DNA of 64,000 nt from the NCBI GenBank assembly GCA_949751835.1, contig CATKHK010000022.1, forward strand, positions 124,001 to 188,000, written 5' to 3'. The notes below the pieces were generated by a model. It was not told the DNA's origin. It worked only from the letters and a program-made list of their open reading frames with translations, and ran no database searches. Below, piece by piece: positions 24,344 to 34,213 of this stretch. This stretch comes from Blepharisma japonicum. Its lineage: Eukaryota; Ciliophora; Heterotrichea; Heterotrichida; Blepharismidae. Both the position numbers and the translations under genes were made by a program. Position 1 is the first letter of the stretch, and the number at the start of each line of letters is the position of its first letter.

Positions 24344-26012
24344 TTATATACTGTCTTTGACAGTTCTTGGCTCATCGGTAGCTCTTCTCACTCGCTTTAC
24401 AGCTTCAATTACAGATGCCCTTCGTGTCGTTAATTTTCGATTAGAAAGCTTTCTGATTGTGCCTCTTGTAGTTGAATTTGAAGGTAGCAATGTTGAATTT
24501 TCAGCAGTTTGGACTTCTGAAAAGCCTATATAAAGATTACAGCCCATAATATTTTTGAATTCTTCATAATCTAATTTTTGACAGTATTTAAGCTGAAATT
24601 CTTCTATTATGTCTTGATATTCATTGTCAGAAATATAGCATCCAGCTTTTTCCAATGCAAATTTCAAATCATTTAAATTTATAAACCCATTCCCGTCCTA
24701 TATAAAATTTACATGATCAAAAACCCTGAAAACTTCCCATAGATTTTCTTCTTCAAAAATCTTTTTTCTATCTAACGCAGCTATTAAAAACTGCGTATAA
24801 TTCAATCTTCCTCGTCCTATTTCTTCTATTTTTGAAGTTAACAAAATAAATTCTTCTCTTGCCAACTCGTAGCCGTTTTTATTCATACAGACTTCTATAT
24901 CATGAGCTGTCACAAATCCAGTTTTTCTTTCATCAATTTCAAAAAAAATGTTTTTCAGATCATCAATTTGTTCAGAAGAAAGATTTCTTACAAGAACTTT
25001 CATAGCGACCTGCCATAACTTGCTTTTGGCTTTATTTCGCTTTATTGATGAAAATATTTCTAAACTAATTTTTGGCTGAGCATTTGATTTTACAATAGTA
25101 AATCATTCATGCCTAAGGGCTTCTGGAATTGTTATCCGATTATTCGGTTTTTTTGTAAATATTCTTTCGATAAGATTTTTCGCTTGGTTTGATACTTTGC
25201 TTCATATCGGCTCTGAAAAGCTGTATTGACAGTTATAAATATGGCGGAAAAGATTTTTTATAGAAGAACCTTTAAAAGGATGTTTTCCTGACAGCAGCAA
25301 ATACATCATAACACCTAAAGACCATACATCGCACTCTTTACTATAAGACCCTTTCAAAACTTCAGGAGCAAGATAGTAAGGAGTCCCTACAACACTTTCT
25401 AACAGCTCATCTCTATATTTTGAAGAAAGTCCAAAGTCAATCAGTTTTAATTCTCTATCATCAGACTTGTCAGTAAACATAACATTCTCTGGCTTGATGT
25501 CTCTATGGCAAATCCTCATAGTGTGTAAGTGGTTTACTGCACTAAAAATTTTCATCATAATTTTCGCGACTTCTAGCTCATTTAAGCTTTCTTTTTCCAA
25601 TAAATATTCATATAAATCGCCTCCAATACATAGCTCAGTAACGAGATGTATGTATAAAGAATCCTCATAAATTTCATAGAGTTTTATTATATTGGGATGA
25701 TCCAGCAATTGGAGAATTGACAATTCATTTTGAAGCAGCTTCAAATGGTCTTTAACCCTACTTTTACTGATGGATTTGATAGCATAATGCTTTGGATATG
25801 ATGTTTCTGTGTTTAATCTATCAATTCTCATAGCTTCTCTTACAGTGCCGAATTGTCCATAGCCAATTACTCTAATAAAATCATATTGTTCTGTGATACC
25901 TTTTTTTAAAATTACTATCAAGCCTTGAGGTATTTGTTATTGAAGACTGTGGTAAAAGTTTGCCTTTTAAAGGTGTAACTAATTCACGTTCTCTAGGTGC
26001 ACAAACTCCCAT
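24344..26012 (-). CDS. Calcium-dependent protein kinase (CDPK)
   Basis: 545 aa after removal of two introns (25900-25915 and 24698-24712); ATG 26012, TAA at the end. The N-terminus MGVC allows myristoylation and palmitoylation, so membrane attachment is likely. The kinase domain (about 40-300) has GYGQFGTV, the HRDIKPEN catalytic loop, DFGLSS, the YYLAPEVL activation-loop end and CDVWSLGV, with a final HEWF whose Trp is TGA. A regulatory region with EF hands follows. The third loop (DHDGNGFINLND, built across the intron) is canonical; the other three lack several acidic ligands. CDPKs convert calcium signals to phosphorylation and are common in ciliates, plants and apicomplexans. The 16-nt first intron is needed to join the start to the kinase frame. 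Confidence 0.92.
24698..24712 (-). other. 15-nt intron in the CDPK gene
   Basis: GTAAATTTTATATAG on the minus strand. Removal joins VFDH to DGNGFI, restoring a canonical EF-hand loop; retention gives an in-frame TAG. Confidence 0.95.
25900..25915 (-). other. 16-nt intron in the CDPK gene
   Basis: GTAATTTTAAAAAAAG on the minus strand. Its removal puts the MGVC start in frame with the kinase domain (LDSITEQYDFIRV). The only intron found here whose length is not a multiple of three. Confidence 0.88.
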
Positions 26013-26293
26013 GATATTTGAAGAAAAAATTGATATCGAAATACAAAACGGTATAATACCAAGATGAAGAAAATATATGAGAAAGAAAATCTATAAATGC
26101 TAATAAAATTAATAATATAGCTAACTAATTAGTGGAAATATATTATGTGGATGATTTTTTAAAATGTAAATGAGACATTTTATAGTGAATTTTTCTAAAA
26201 TGTTTAATATTTTTTAATTTTATTAAAAGCAATTGAGGAACAATTTATTCAGCTTATAAAAATATTGAATTATAATTATTTAATATTCTAGCA

Positions 26294-27040
26294 TTATTGG
26301 AAATCTTTCATTGTTATCATTGTCCTGCGCCTTGGTTTACTATTTCTATTCTGTGCTACTTCAACGTCTAAATCAAGGACTTCAATATTTCTGTTGTTTT
26401 CTTCTTCTATATTAGTAACTTTATAGCCAGGAGCAATTTGTTGTTTATCACTATGCTCTGCTGTCCATACCTCATTTCTTTCAGTTTTAGGTACTTCCTC
26501 ATAATCAATCATACTTTGGCTTTCATCTAGTGGGGTCTGTACTTTAGCTACTAGCACTTCATTTGCCAAATAAATTCATTTTTTTATAAGCTCAACTAAG
26601 AAAAAAGACTATGTAGCTGTTACAATCATCGAAATTAGTAGCATTATTGATGCTATATACAGTCCTCCAGCATATCATGGGACATCGTCTGAAATTTTAA
26701 TTAATATATCATCACTGCACGCTTTATCCAGCTCAGAGCAGAGCCTAGCCGAACACTCAGAAATTCCAAAAGCTACAATAAAAATAAGACATAACATCAA
26801 AATTGACAGAAAAATACTTGACTATTTAAATCATACAATTCGTATAAGCACAAGCTTTAATTTATTGATCGCATAATATCCACACCCAGAAAAACCCAAA
26901 ATCAAAGCAGAAACTATAATTTTAAAAAATCATGACCAATGCTCCACATATCCTTTAAAATAGAAATAAGGCACCTGCAAAATCACAGCAATCTGAATAT
27001 AATTTACAAGTAATACTCCTAAAAAATATATCTTGATCAT
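26294..27040 (-). CDS. Four-pass membrane protein, unknown
   Basis: 238 aa after removal of introns 26822-26836 and 26609-26623; ATG 27040, TAA 26294-26296; TGA read as Trp three times (HWSWFF, VPWYAG, KKWIYL). Hydrophobic segments lie near residues 3-23, 40-60, 75-95 and 130-160. A loop between the third and fourth holds Cys residues (SECSARLC, KACSD). This is a tetraspanin-like topology, but the CCG motif of tetraspanins is absent. The C-terminal ~85 residues are soluble and polar, ending RRRTMITMKDFQ, probably cytoplasmic. It is divergent from the AGC kinase gene, sharing a 174-nt promoter region. Family not recognised. Confidence 0.75.
26609..26623 (-). other. 15-nt intron in the four-pass membrane protein gene
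   Basis: GTAACAGCTACATAG on the minus strand; removal keeps the frame (SMISFFLVEL), retention gives TAG. Confidence 0.9.
26822..26836 (-). other. 15-nt intron in the four-pass membrane protein gene
   Basis: GTATGATTTAAATAG on the minus strand; removal gives IRISSIFLSILM, retention gives TAG. Confidence 0.9.
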
Positions 27041-27214
27041 TTAATTTAATTATTATTTTATAATAAAACAGTTAATAAAAATTTCACAACCCACAAATAA
27101 TATTTTTTTATTATTTAATTTTTCTTAATTTAAAAATCATCGAAAATTTAAAAGAGAAATGCCTGCAATTTTATATGTCGAACATTTTGATAAATAACCA
27201 AATTTTTGGGAAAA

Positions 27215-28318
27215 ATGGGATGCGTGATGTCTTGCCTTAAGAAAAAAGAACCCGAAGATGTAGACACTCCTTTAATATTAGAAGACATAACCTCAAGCAA
27301 TAATACCACACAAATTTATTCTTCCCATCTTTCGCCGATTGACTTCAAAATTGAAAAAGTCATAGGGAAAGGGTCATTTGGAAAAGTTTTATTAGTGACG
27401 AAAAAAGATACAGGGAATTATTATGCTATGAAAGTGTTGAGAAAACAGTTGATTGAACAGAAAAAACAGATCAGCCATACTTTGGCTGAGAGATATATTT
27501 TGGAAGGGGTCAAATCGCCATTCATAGTGAAGTTAAGATATGCTTTTCAGACTTCTGATAAGCTTTATATGGTTATGGACTATATGAAAGGTGGAGAATT
27601 ATTTTTCCATTTACGAAAAGAAGGTAAATTTTCTGAAGACAGAGCAAAATTCTACGCCGCAGAAATTTTATTAGCTTTTGAATCTTTACACAATGCAGGA
27701 GTAATCTATAGAGATTTAAAGCCAGAAAACATACTGCTAGATGTAGATGGCCATATAAAACTCACTGATTTTGGGCTGTCAAAGGTGACAGATTCTGATA
27801 AAAAAGCTTATACGTTCTGTGGGACTCCAGAATACCTTGCTCCAGAAGTGCTGAAAAATGAAGGGTATGATAAAGCTGTAGATTTTTGAAGCTTAGGGGT
27901 GGTTTTATATGAGATGATTGCAGGTGAGCCACCGTTCTATGCAGAAAATAGGGCTGAGCTGTATAAAATGATATTAAATACTCCTGTAAGGATGAAATCC
28001 AAATTTTCTGCACAAGTTACAGATTTATTGAGAAAATTAATTGAAATTGAGGTAAGAGATATATAGGTAAGTCTTAGACTTTCGAATGTAAAAGAAATTA
28101 AAAGGCATCCATTTTTCCAAGGAATCGACTGGGATGAGCTTAGTAAAAAAGGAATACCAGCTCCTTTTAAGCCAAAAATTACAAGTCCTTCAGATACTCG
28201 AAATTTTGACTCAGAATTCACTAATGAGCCCCCAGTTGACTCTGTCACAAAAAATTCTTTAATAGGTACTCAAAATAACTTCATTGGCTTTACCTATCAA
28301 GAAGACTCATTGAAATAG
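27215..28318 (+). CDS. AGC-family protein kinase (S6K/AKT/SGK type)
   Basis: 362 aa after removal of one intron (28052-28066); start ATG 27215, stop TAG. The N-terminus MGCVMSC suggests myristoylation plus palmitoylation. The kinase domain has GKGSFGKV, AMKVLRK, the catalytic loop YRDLKPEN, DFGLSK, the activation segment TFCGTPEYLAPE and VDFWSLGVVLYEM, whose Trp is TGA. This is one of the clearest proofs here that TGA is sense. The C-tail ends with FIGFTY, the hydrophobic motif of S6K/AKT/SGK kinases, where Thr is the usual regulatory phosphosite. No PH domain precedes the kinase domain, so acylation may replace it for membrane targeting. The gene is convergent with the CCCH gene, 56 nt apart. 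Confidence 0.93.
28052..28066 (+). other. 15-nt intron in the AGC kinase gene
   Basis: GTAAGAGATATATAG; removal gives LIEIEVSLRLSNVKEIKRHPFF, the expected end of the kinase domain; retention gives TAG. Confidence 0.95.
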
Positions 28319-28374
28319 TTCTTGCAATGCTTATAGTAATCAAATTTTATTATTAATATATTGTGTATAATTTA

Positions 28375-29124
28375 TTAGCTAAATTTAGGCTTTTTGTAAA
28401 CATGAGAATTCGGTGGTTTCCTAAGTTTTGATAAATCGCCTTTTGGGATTGTTATATTTCGATTTTTTATAATTCCACTTGCATGTAATCGAGACGATAA
28501 ATCAGGGCTTGGAGGTTTTGGAGGTATTCAAATCGGTGGAGCTATAGTAGGAGGAAACTGAGGAATTCCTAGCAAATTCCCTGGCAGAGGCAATAAAGGT
28601 TGTAAACTCGCTTTTTCTCTCGCGTACTGGTTGTAGTATTCTCCTAAATTAGTATACCCTCTTTGCTGCTGAACTTGCTGTAAAAATGCTTCATTATCTT
28701 TAATAAACTTTGGGATCATTTCAGGTGTAAGCCTTACATGAGAAAAACGACAATTATCACCTAAATGGCATGATCCTACACCGTGGAAATATTTGCAAGG
28801 GAATTTTTTGGTATCGTGAGAATAAATACAATCATCTCCTTTTACACATGTATCTGTAACAAAATACTTGCAGAGCTCATCTTTTAGTAATTGAGCTCCT
28901 TCATGAAGATATGTGCAGTCTTGGCCTTTATGGCAAGTCCCTCCAGCTCAATACTTGCACTTTACCTTTTTAATTTTTGATTCATCTGGCCTTGGGCGCT
29001 TAATTCGCTGTACTTCTTGCTTTCTATTGTCTTGTTTATTTTGTATTGGCATTGGTTGATTTGGGGGTTGTGCTGACTCTTCTTGTTCTAAGACTTCTCC
29101 ATCCTCTATATCAGACCCTTCCAT
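28375..29124 (-). CDS. Triple CCCH zinc-finger protein
   Basis: 249 aa, ATG 29124 to TAA 28375-28377; two TGA codons read as Trp (CKYWAGG and PPIWIPP). Three consecutive CCCH fingers: C56/C64/C70/H74, C85/C93/C99/H103 and C110/C119/C125/H129. The order and the sequence FPCKYFHGVGSCHLGDNCRFSH resemble the three-finger block of the ZC3H4/ZC3H6/ZC3H8 family, nuclear RNA-binding proteins linked to transcription restriction and snRNA output. The rest is a short acidic N-terminus and a Pro-rich C-terminus (LLPLPGNLLGIPQFPPT). Much shorter than animal ZC3H4/6, so the family name is tentative. Confidence 0.88.
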
Positions 29125-29254
29125 ATAATAAAATATTAAATGGTTTTCATTTTAATTAGTAAAGTAAACATTTTGATCTTATTACCAAGCTATTTTTTGT
29201 CTCAAAATTTAAAACTTCTCAAGCATTTATCTAAAAAAATCATCAAAAAATTGA

Positions 29255-29650
29255 TAATAATCATATAGGAGTTCTAAGTGTTTCAAGCCAGACTGTATGC
29301 TTGAAATATAGAAATTATGCAAGTGTACTTTTCTAGTGAGTTAGTCCTACGAAATTCCTATAGATAAAAGCTAATAAGAGCTATAGCTTTGAATTTATTT
29401 TATAGAGCCTTACAAAGGTATAAAAGAAACAGTCTTTTAAATCTTAAAATAGAAATGCTAAAGCATGACTGAAAAAAGATTTTTAGTCTAATCTTTAGAG
29501 TCTCTTTAGGTTAGAAAATGATTTAAGAAACAAGATCTTTAAGATTTTAAGCAGATCAAGTGACCAAGAGCTTGAAAAAGATTCAGAATGACTTGCTAAG
29601 AATAAATCTTTGTGAATTATAAGTAGTAACTAAAATCTGAAGAGCTTGCA
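29255..29650 (+). pseudogene. Ancient relic of the Kelch/B-box family
   Basis: The DNA from about 29275 aligns with the first ~60 codons of the family genes (TGTTTCAAGCCAGACTGTATG against TGTTTTAAGCCAGGCTGTAAG, later GGTATAAAAGAAACAGTC against GGAACAAAAGAAGCAATT). After an internal loss, 29525-29650 aligns with the TLRNKTAEI-NNPELEMDF segment. Many stops and no start codon remain. It lies about 15 kb from the main cluster. The following 29651-29979 shows no recognisable gene. Confidence 0.6.
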
Positions 29651-29979
29651 AAGCTAAAATTAAGTTTAAGAGCTTTTGTTTAATTTCTAGATCATTGTGA
29701 ACTTTAAAACTCTCAGACTCGTGGAGCCAGAAACTTTAGGCTTAAGCTCCAACCGCAAACTTTGAGACAATTTATCCCTAGAGATCTCGAAAGGTTCTTG
29801 AAATAATCACTCAATATACAATTGCTTTGAATGAAATCTTATTTTTCAGTATAATGAGGACTCAAAAATAAACTATTTGACCATGGCTAGGTATTTGATC
29901 TTTTTTAACTAGACTCAAATTATTTTAAGCGGGAGCCCCATAATAATTTTTCTTTACCACTAAATTCGTAAATTATTAA

Positions 29980-31074
29980 ATGTCTAGTAAAGAGTTAAAT
30001 CTTTTGAAGGAAGTCATAGATCAAACGAATAAGTCTGAAGATGAATTGTGAAACCTTATCAAGACTAACTCAAAGATTGAAGAAGCTAAAACTCTAATAG
30101 AACGTAAAAATGCCTGTGTAAAGAGCATATTTGAAGATCAACCTGAAAGCGAATTAAGACTTAAACTCAATGAAGCAAAGCAAATCTTTGCTGAAAATTG
30201 TCAAATTATAAAAGAAATCGAAGGAATTTTAAATTCCCATGTTCTTCAGCCTTTGAATGAATATTTTTCCGAGTATAATAATCTATTATCCCTATTGATA
30301 AAACACATTAGGAGTTTGGAAGAATATGTCGATGAAACTCTACAATCATTGAAGGAAGAAAGAAGAAAATGCTTGGATTTTAAAACAAAGGAACTTTCAG
30401 TAACAGATACGTATCGAGAACATAAGGCTGATATGTCCACGCTAATCAAAGATATGGCTAACATGAATAATCAGCTTAATAAATTAGCAGACGACAAAAA
30501 CACAGAAATCACAACTTTGCATGAAGAAATCAGCGTCCGCGGTAAAAAAATTAAAGCCCAAGATGAAGAAATCAGAGTCCAGAGTAAAAAGATTAAAGCC
30601 CAAGATGAAGAAATCAGCATCCAGGGTCGAAAAATTAAAGCCCAAGATGAAGAAATCAGCGTCCAGAGTAAAAAAATTAAAGCCCAAGAAGAAGAAATTA
30701 GTGTTCTAAAGAAATCAGTAGATAAAAAAAGCACAGAAATCACAACTTTGCATGAAGAAATGAGTGTTCTAAAGAAATCAGCAGATAACAAAAGCACAGA
30801 AATCACAACTTTGCATGAAGAAATGAGTATTCTAAAGAAATGAGCAGACGACAAAAGCACAGAAATCACAACTTTACATGAAGAAATGAGTGTTTTAAAG
30901 AAATGAGCAGACGACAAAAGCACAGAAATCACAACTTTACATGAAGAAATGAGTGCTCTAAAGAAATGAGCAGACGACAAAAGCACAGAAATCACAACTT
31001 TGCATGAAGGAATTGAAATTTTAAAGAAATCAGATGATGATAAAAATAAAAAAATTGATTTCATAGACAATTAA
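29980..31074 (+). CDS. Coiled-coil protein built of tandem repeats
   Basis: 364 aa with TGA as Trp; ATG 29980, TAA 31072-31074. After a non-repetitive helical N-terminal half (about 1-168) come a lone partial unit (DDKNTEITTLHEEIS), four 14-residue units (IKAQDEEI core) and five 21-residue units (KSTEITTLHEEMSVLKK). Both lengths are multiples of seven, so the heptad register of a coiled coil is kept. The last codon of the 21-residue unit is TCA, TGA, TGA, TGA, TCA in order, an alternation of Ser and Trp. A structural filament or tether is likely; no family is recognised. The repeats are nearly identical at DNA level, so copy number may vary between alleles. Confidence 0.8.
30541..30708 (+). 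repeat. Four tandem 42-nt units
   Basis: In-frame units coding 14 residues each around ATTAAAGCCCAAGATGAAG, starting at 30541, 30583, 30625 and 30667. Confidence 0.92.
30718..31032 (+). repeat. Five tandem 63-nt units
   Basis: In-frame units coding 21 residues each around GAAATCACAACTTTGCATG, starting at 30718, 30781, 30844, 30907 and 30970. Units 3 and 4 are almost identical, showing recent expansion. A sixth partial unit lies upstream at about 30487-30534. Confidence 0.92.
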
Positions 31075-31630
31075 ATTAATTGCTTAATTTTTCAAACAGA
31101 CTTAGGAAAATAATTAAAGATTTAAAGTAAGAGGTGCTTAAAGAATTCAGTTTATCATTTGGCTGTGATTTCTGAAACATTGAAGACATTTTTATTAAGT
31201 GCTGAAATTAAAGGATTAATAAATGTTTTCAAAGAATTGAAATTTTTTATCTAAAGCCAAAACCAAAAAAACCAAAGGGAAATTGTTGCAAAAAGTGCTG
31301 AAAAAACATTTTAATCAATATTTTAAATTATTAGATTTATATAATTACTTCTGCACACTTTCGAAATTTCAAAGTAAATCTTTTATTGATGTTGGATCAA
31401 TAATTCACCGTTATGCTAATAGTCAACTAAATATTAAGTAGGAAATTTCAGAAGTTATTAAATTAGCGAATTTAAGTTTTGGTTTTGCGAATCCAAATTT
31501 ACTTGGGTCAAATTTGAAAATTATTAGCATTATCCGTAATATTAGTATAAATGCAATAATTTATTTTAATTTTATTATATTCCTTGTATCCTCACGTTTT
31601 TGCATATTTTCTTATATAAAATTCATACCA
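31075..31630 (+). pseudogene. Possible decayed coding tail
   Basis: Downstream of the coiled-coil stop, one frame from about 31278 runs for over 110 codons with a single TAG (about 31437-31440): segments such as FIDVGSIIHRYANSQLNIK and LANLSFGFANPNLLGSNLK look protein-like. Between 31075 and 31278 short coding-like pieces (VISETLKTFLLSAEIKG) appear in another frame. It may be the former C-terminus of the coiled-coil protein or a separate dead gene. 31631-31765 holds nothing recognisable. Confidence 0.35.
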
Positions 31631-31765
31631 TAAAAATAGCATAAACATACTGTCACTGACAAATTTGCTTTTCCAAGCTTTTACAAAAAAATATCTCGCA
31701 ATATATTCTCAAATTTTCTTTATTTGCGTTATTTTAATTCATAATTTTAATTTAGTTAACTTTAA

Positions 31766-32398
31766 ATGAAAAAAACTGAGCACAAAAGAGCATACTCAGA
31801 CATCCCGATTAAAGACATCTTATTTCAGTCACTCCCTTGCAAAAAACCAACGAAAATATCTGATTTAATTCAGCAAAAAAAATCTACTTTCAACCGTAAA
31901 TTACAGTATATCCCGAAAAGCTCACTACAGCATCTTCCCGCATTGCCAAATCAGCATATTCGATCAATATCATTAGGCGGTTTAAAACTTCAGCCTTATT
32001 TAATTAATCTCGAAGGTAAAGAAGTTATTAAAGCTCCTAAAATATTTTCTAACCAAATTTTTACAGATTGCTATGATAAAGAAGGACATCATGATAGAAT
32101 AATAGATAATAGTGAGCTAATTGAAGTCTATGAAGTCAAATTTCCAAGCAAAAATTGCCCGAATACTTTGTTTAATTGGAAAAATCGAGAAAAAAATTTT
32201 TGTAAAAATCAAGATGTGAAACCACCGGAAAACAGCGTTTGCAGTAATACAGAGTCTACAAAAAATGTTATTCAAAGGCCAAATGTGAATTCTGACGAGG
32301 AATCCAGACCGGAATCTGAAAATTCAACGAATGTTTATGATCTAATACGGCCTTTAAGCTTGGAAAGAAATAAACGAACTCAGAAACGATTTTTCTAA
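31766..32398 (+). CDS. Hypothetical protein, 210 aa
   Basis: ATG 31766 to TAA, 210 aa, no TGA codon and no intron. Basic N-terminal half (MKKTEHKRAYSDIPIKD and KKPTKISDLIQQKKS) and a polar, Ser/Asn/Glu-rich C-terminal half (NVNSDEESRPESENSTNVYD) that looks disordered. No membrane segment, signal peptide or recognised domain. It is convergent with the hypothetical gene at 32802-33308. Confidence 0.65.
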   Translation: MKKTEHKRAYSDIPIKDILFQSLPCKKPTKISDLIQQKKSTFNRKLQYIPKSSLQHLPALPNQHIRSISLGGLKLQPYLINLEGKEVIKAPKIFSNQIFTDCYDKEGHHDRIIDNSELIEVYEVKFPSKNCPNTLFNWKNREKNFCKNQDVKPPENSVCSNTESTKNVIQRPNVNSDEESRPESENSTNVYDLIRPLSLERNKRTQKRFF

Positions 32399-32801
32399 TT
32401 TATTCATAATTTGATAATTCCTATAATATATTGGAAATTCTTCTATAATACTTGAATATCTATATGATTTCTTATCTTTTTGTAATTATATCGTCTTTTG
32501 GAGCCATTATATTAAAACTCTTTATAATAATTTAAAATTTCCATTGCTCATAATTTTAACTGAGTTCATCATCATCCTTTAATTTATGTAAATTTATAAA
32601 AGCTTAAAAATGTAGTATCAGTTAATTGATAAACTATTTAGATAAAAATCTTCATATAATTATTATATAAAATTAATTTAAAATAAATTTACTGATCTCC
32701 TTATGTATGAATCTAATGATTATATTTTCCCATTATTACAGCCCTTATTATTCTCCAATCATTTATTATTAAATTTATCAAAAACCCAGAGATTTTGCAT
32801 T
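32399..32801. other. AT-rich convergent intergenic stretch
   Basis: About 400 nt between the 3' ends of two convergent genes. Very AT-rich, no supported gene or repeat seen. Confidence 0.5.
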
Positions 32802-33308
32802 TTACGCAAGAACTTCTAGGCTTTCATTGGATTCTTCGTAAACTGGCAGGACCAGTTTTGACATTTTCGAGTAATGTTTTGCTCTGTTTTCTTTTAAAAC
32901 ATCACCAATATAAGGCAAATTTTCATAATAGCATTCCAGTGGGTCATCTTGAGGAATCCTTTTATTAAAATCATTCATATTTTTAAATCGTTTCTTGATT
33001 CGGAAAACTTTAACTTCTTTCTTAATTGTGGCTGGTAATTTATCACCAGACAAACTCGAGCTTAATTTTCGTGGCGATTCAGGAGAAGCGGGAGACAATG
33101 GTTCTTGTTGAAACTTAGCATGTGGAATTATAAGTTTCGGCTTGTCACGTTTTATACATGGAAACGTCACGCTCCGACAAGACAGTTTCCTCTTTGGCAT
33201 CTCAAGTGGTAATTCTGGCAACAATAGTCTTTTATTCAAATGAAAATTACTCAAAGAAGCTCCAATGATTGAGTTCCTACCTTTACAGAATTTATATCTT
33301 TCAGCCAT
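32802..33308 (-). CDS. Hypothetical basic protein, 168 aa
   Basis: ATG 33308 to TAA, 168 aa, without TGA codons. Rich in Lys, Arg, Pro and Ser, with SP motifs that could be phosphorylated (PLSPASPESPRKLSSSLSG) and a basic patch (KKEVKVFRIKKRFKN). No recognised domain. Its first ~20 codons and its upstream region recur as a decayed copy at about 34030-34213, next to RBBP5, showing that this gene was part of a tandem duplication. It shares its upstream region with the dead RBBP5 copy at 33400. Confidence 0.65.
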   Translation of the reverse strand: MAERYKFCKGRNSIIGASLSNFHLNKRLLLPELPLEMPKRKLSCRSVTFPCIKRDKPKLIIPHAKFQQEPLSPASPESPRKLSSSLSGDKLPATIKKEVKVFRIKKRFKNMNDFNKRIPQDDPLECYYENLPYIGDVLKENRAKHYSKMSKLVLPVYEESNESLEVLA

Positions 33309-33399
33309 TTAATTACTATATAAGGCAATTATCCTCTAAAGCATTATAATTTTGACATGTTTAGGACCTTTGCATATTATCCAGCTTAATCTTCCATAA

Positions 33400-33958
33400 A
33401 TGGATAGGCTTAATATTAGACTAACTAGCTTTTAAAGCTTAAAAGAGTGTTATGAAATACAAGAAAAGTCGAAAGCTGAGCAATCATGTGAATGTTGCCT
33501 TACAGCGAATTATTAACTGCTAGCTGCAATAATAATACAAAATTCTTGAATTTTAGAATGCAGGCTTCGCTATAATGTTGAGGTAGCTTCAGAGTGGTTT
33601 GGATGCTTTAATAAAGAAAAAATTATAATATTTTGTTTGCGACTAATATATTTTATATATTGAATCTTGATGAGCAAATTATTTATGCGCACTCGCGTCA
33701 ATCTTTCAATCTACATTAAGAAAATTCCATCATATTGCTCCAATATGAGCCTGATTAATTAATTCTAAGACCAATTTGTGTGCATTTAAAGAAAAATACC
33801 TCCTTTTAATTAAAGAAATTGGTGATTATTATTTATTTAAAGAAATTCTTATATTTTGTGTCACATTGAAAGGAAAATATGAAGTTTATGCTGTTTCTCA
33901 AATAAATACTGACTTTGATTCTAGAACCCTTTAAGAGACAAATCCTACACAATAAAAA
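33400..33958 (+). pseudogene. Decayed duplicate of the RBBP5 gene
   Basis: Starts ATGGATAGGCTTAATATTAG against ATGGAAAGGCTTAATATTAG of the intact gene at 34214, then matches pieces of it in order: the GKVESC region, the DEVASEWFGCFN region (GAGGTAGCTTCAGAGTGGTTTG), and finally the GTLQETGSHTIKM region near 33920-33958. Stops, frameshifts and an internal loss of about 90 codons show it is dead. Confidence 0.85.
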
Positions 33959-34029
33959 TCATATAGCCTCAAGTAGGCACAGCTATAGAAAATCTCAAAT
34001 TTTATTTAACTTTAATGCCTTCTTCTATT

Positions 34030-34125
34030 CATTTTTTATTATATTTTTTATATTAATAAAATTGCCAATTGCAAGTAATCAGTTCTTTTACTGCATTTAC
34101 AAAAATTTATATCTTTCATCCATTT
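34030..34125 (-). pseudogene. Remnant of the 5' end of the 32802 gene
   Basis: TTTACAAAAATTTATATCTTTCATCCATTTAATTAC here matches, with few changes, the sequence covering the start codon of the gene at 32802-33308. The start codon is lost and the frame is broken. The following 34126-34213 is the duplicated promoter region. Confidence 0.6.
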
Positions 34126-34213
34126 AATTACTACTTAAATCAATTATTCTCTCACTCATTATAACTTTTAATTCCTAATATCTTTGCTAAAAATTCAGCT
34201 TAATTTTCGATAA

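Noticed and set aside
26294-27040. Identification of the four-pass protein as a tetraspanin
   Set aside because: No CCG motif and too few loop Cys; only the topology agrees.
30471-31070. Minus-strand frame of 199 codons opposite the coiled-coil repeats
   Set aside because: It is the antisense of the repeat array and gives a repetitive Ser/Phe/Leu-rich product; the plus-strand coiled coil has the proper register.
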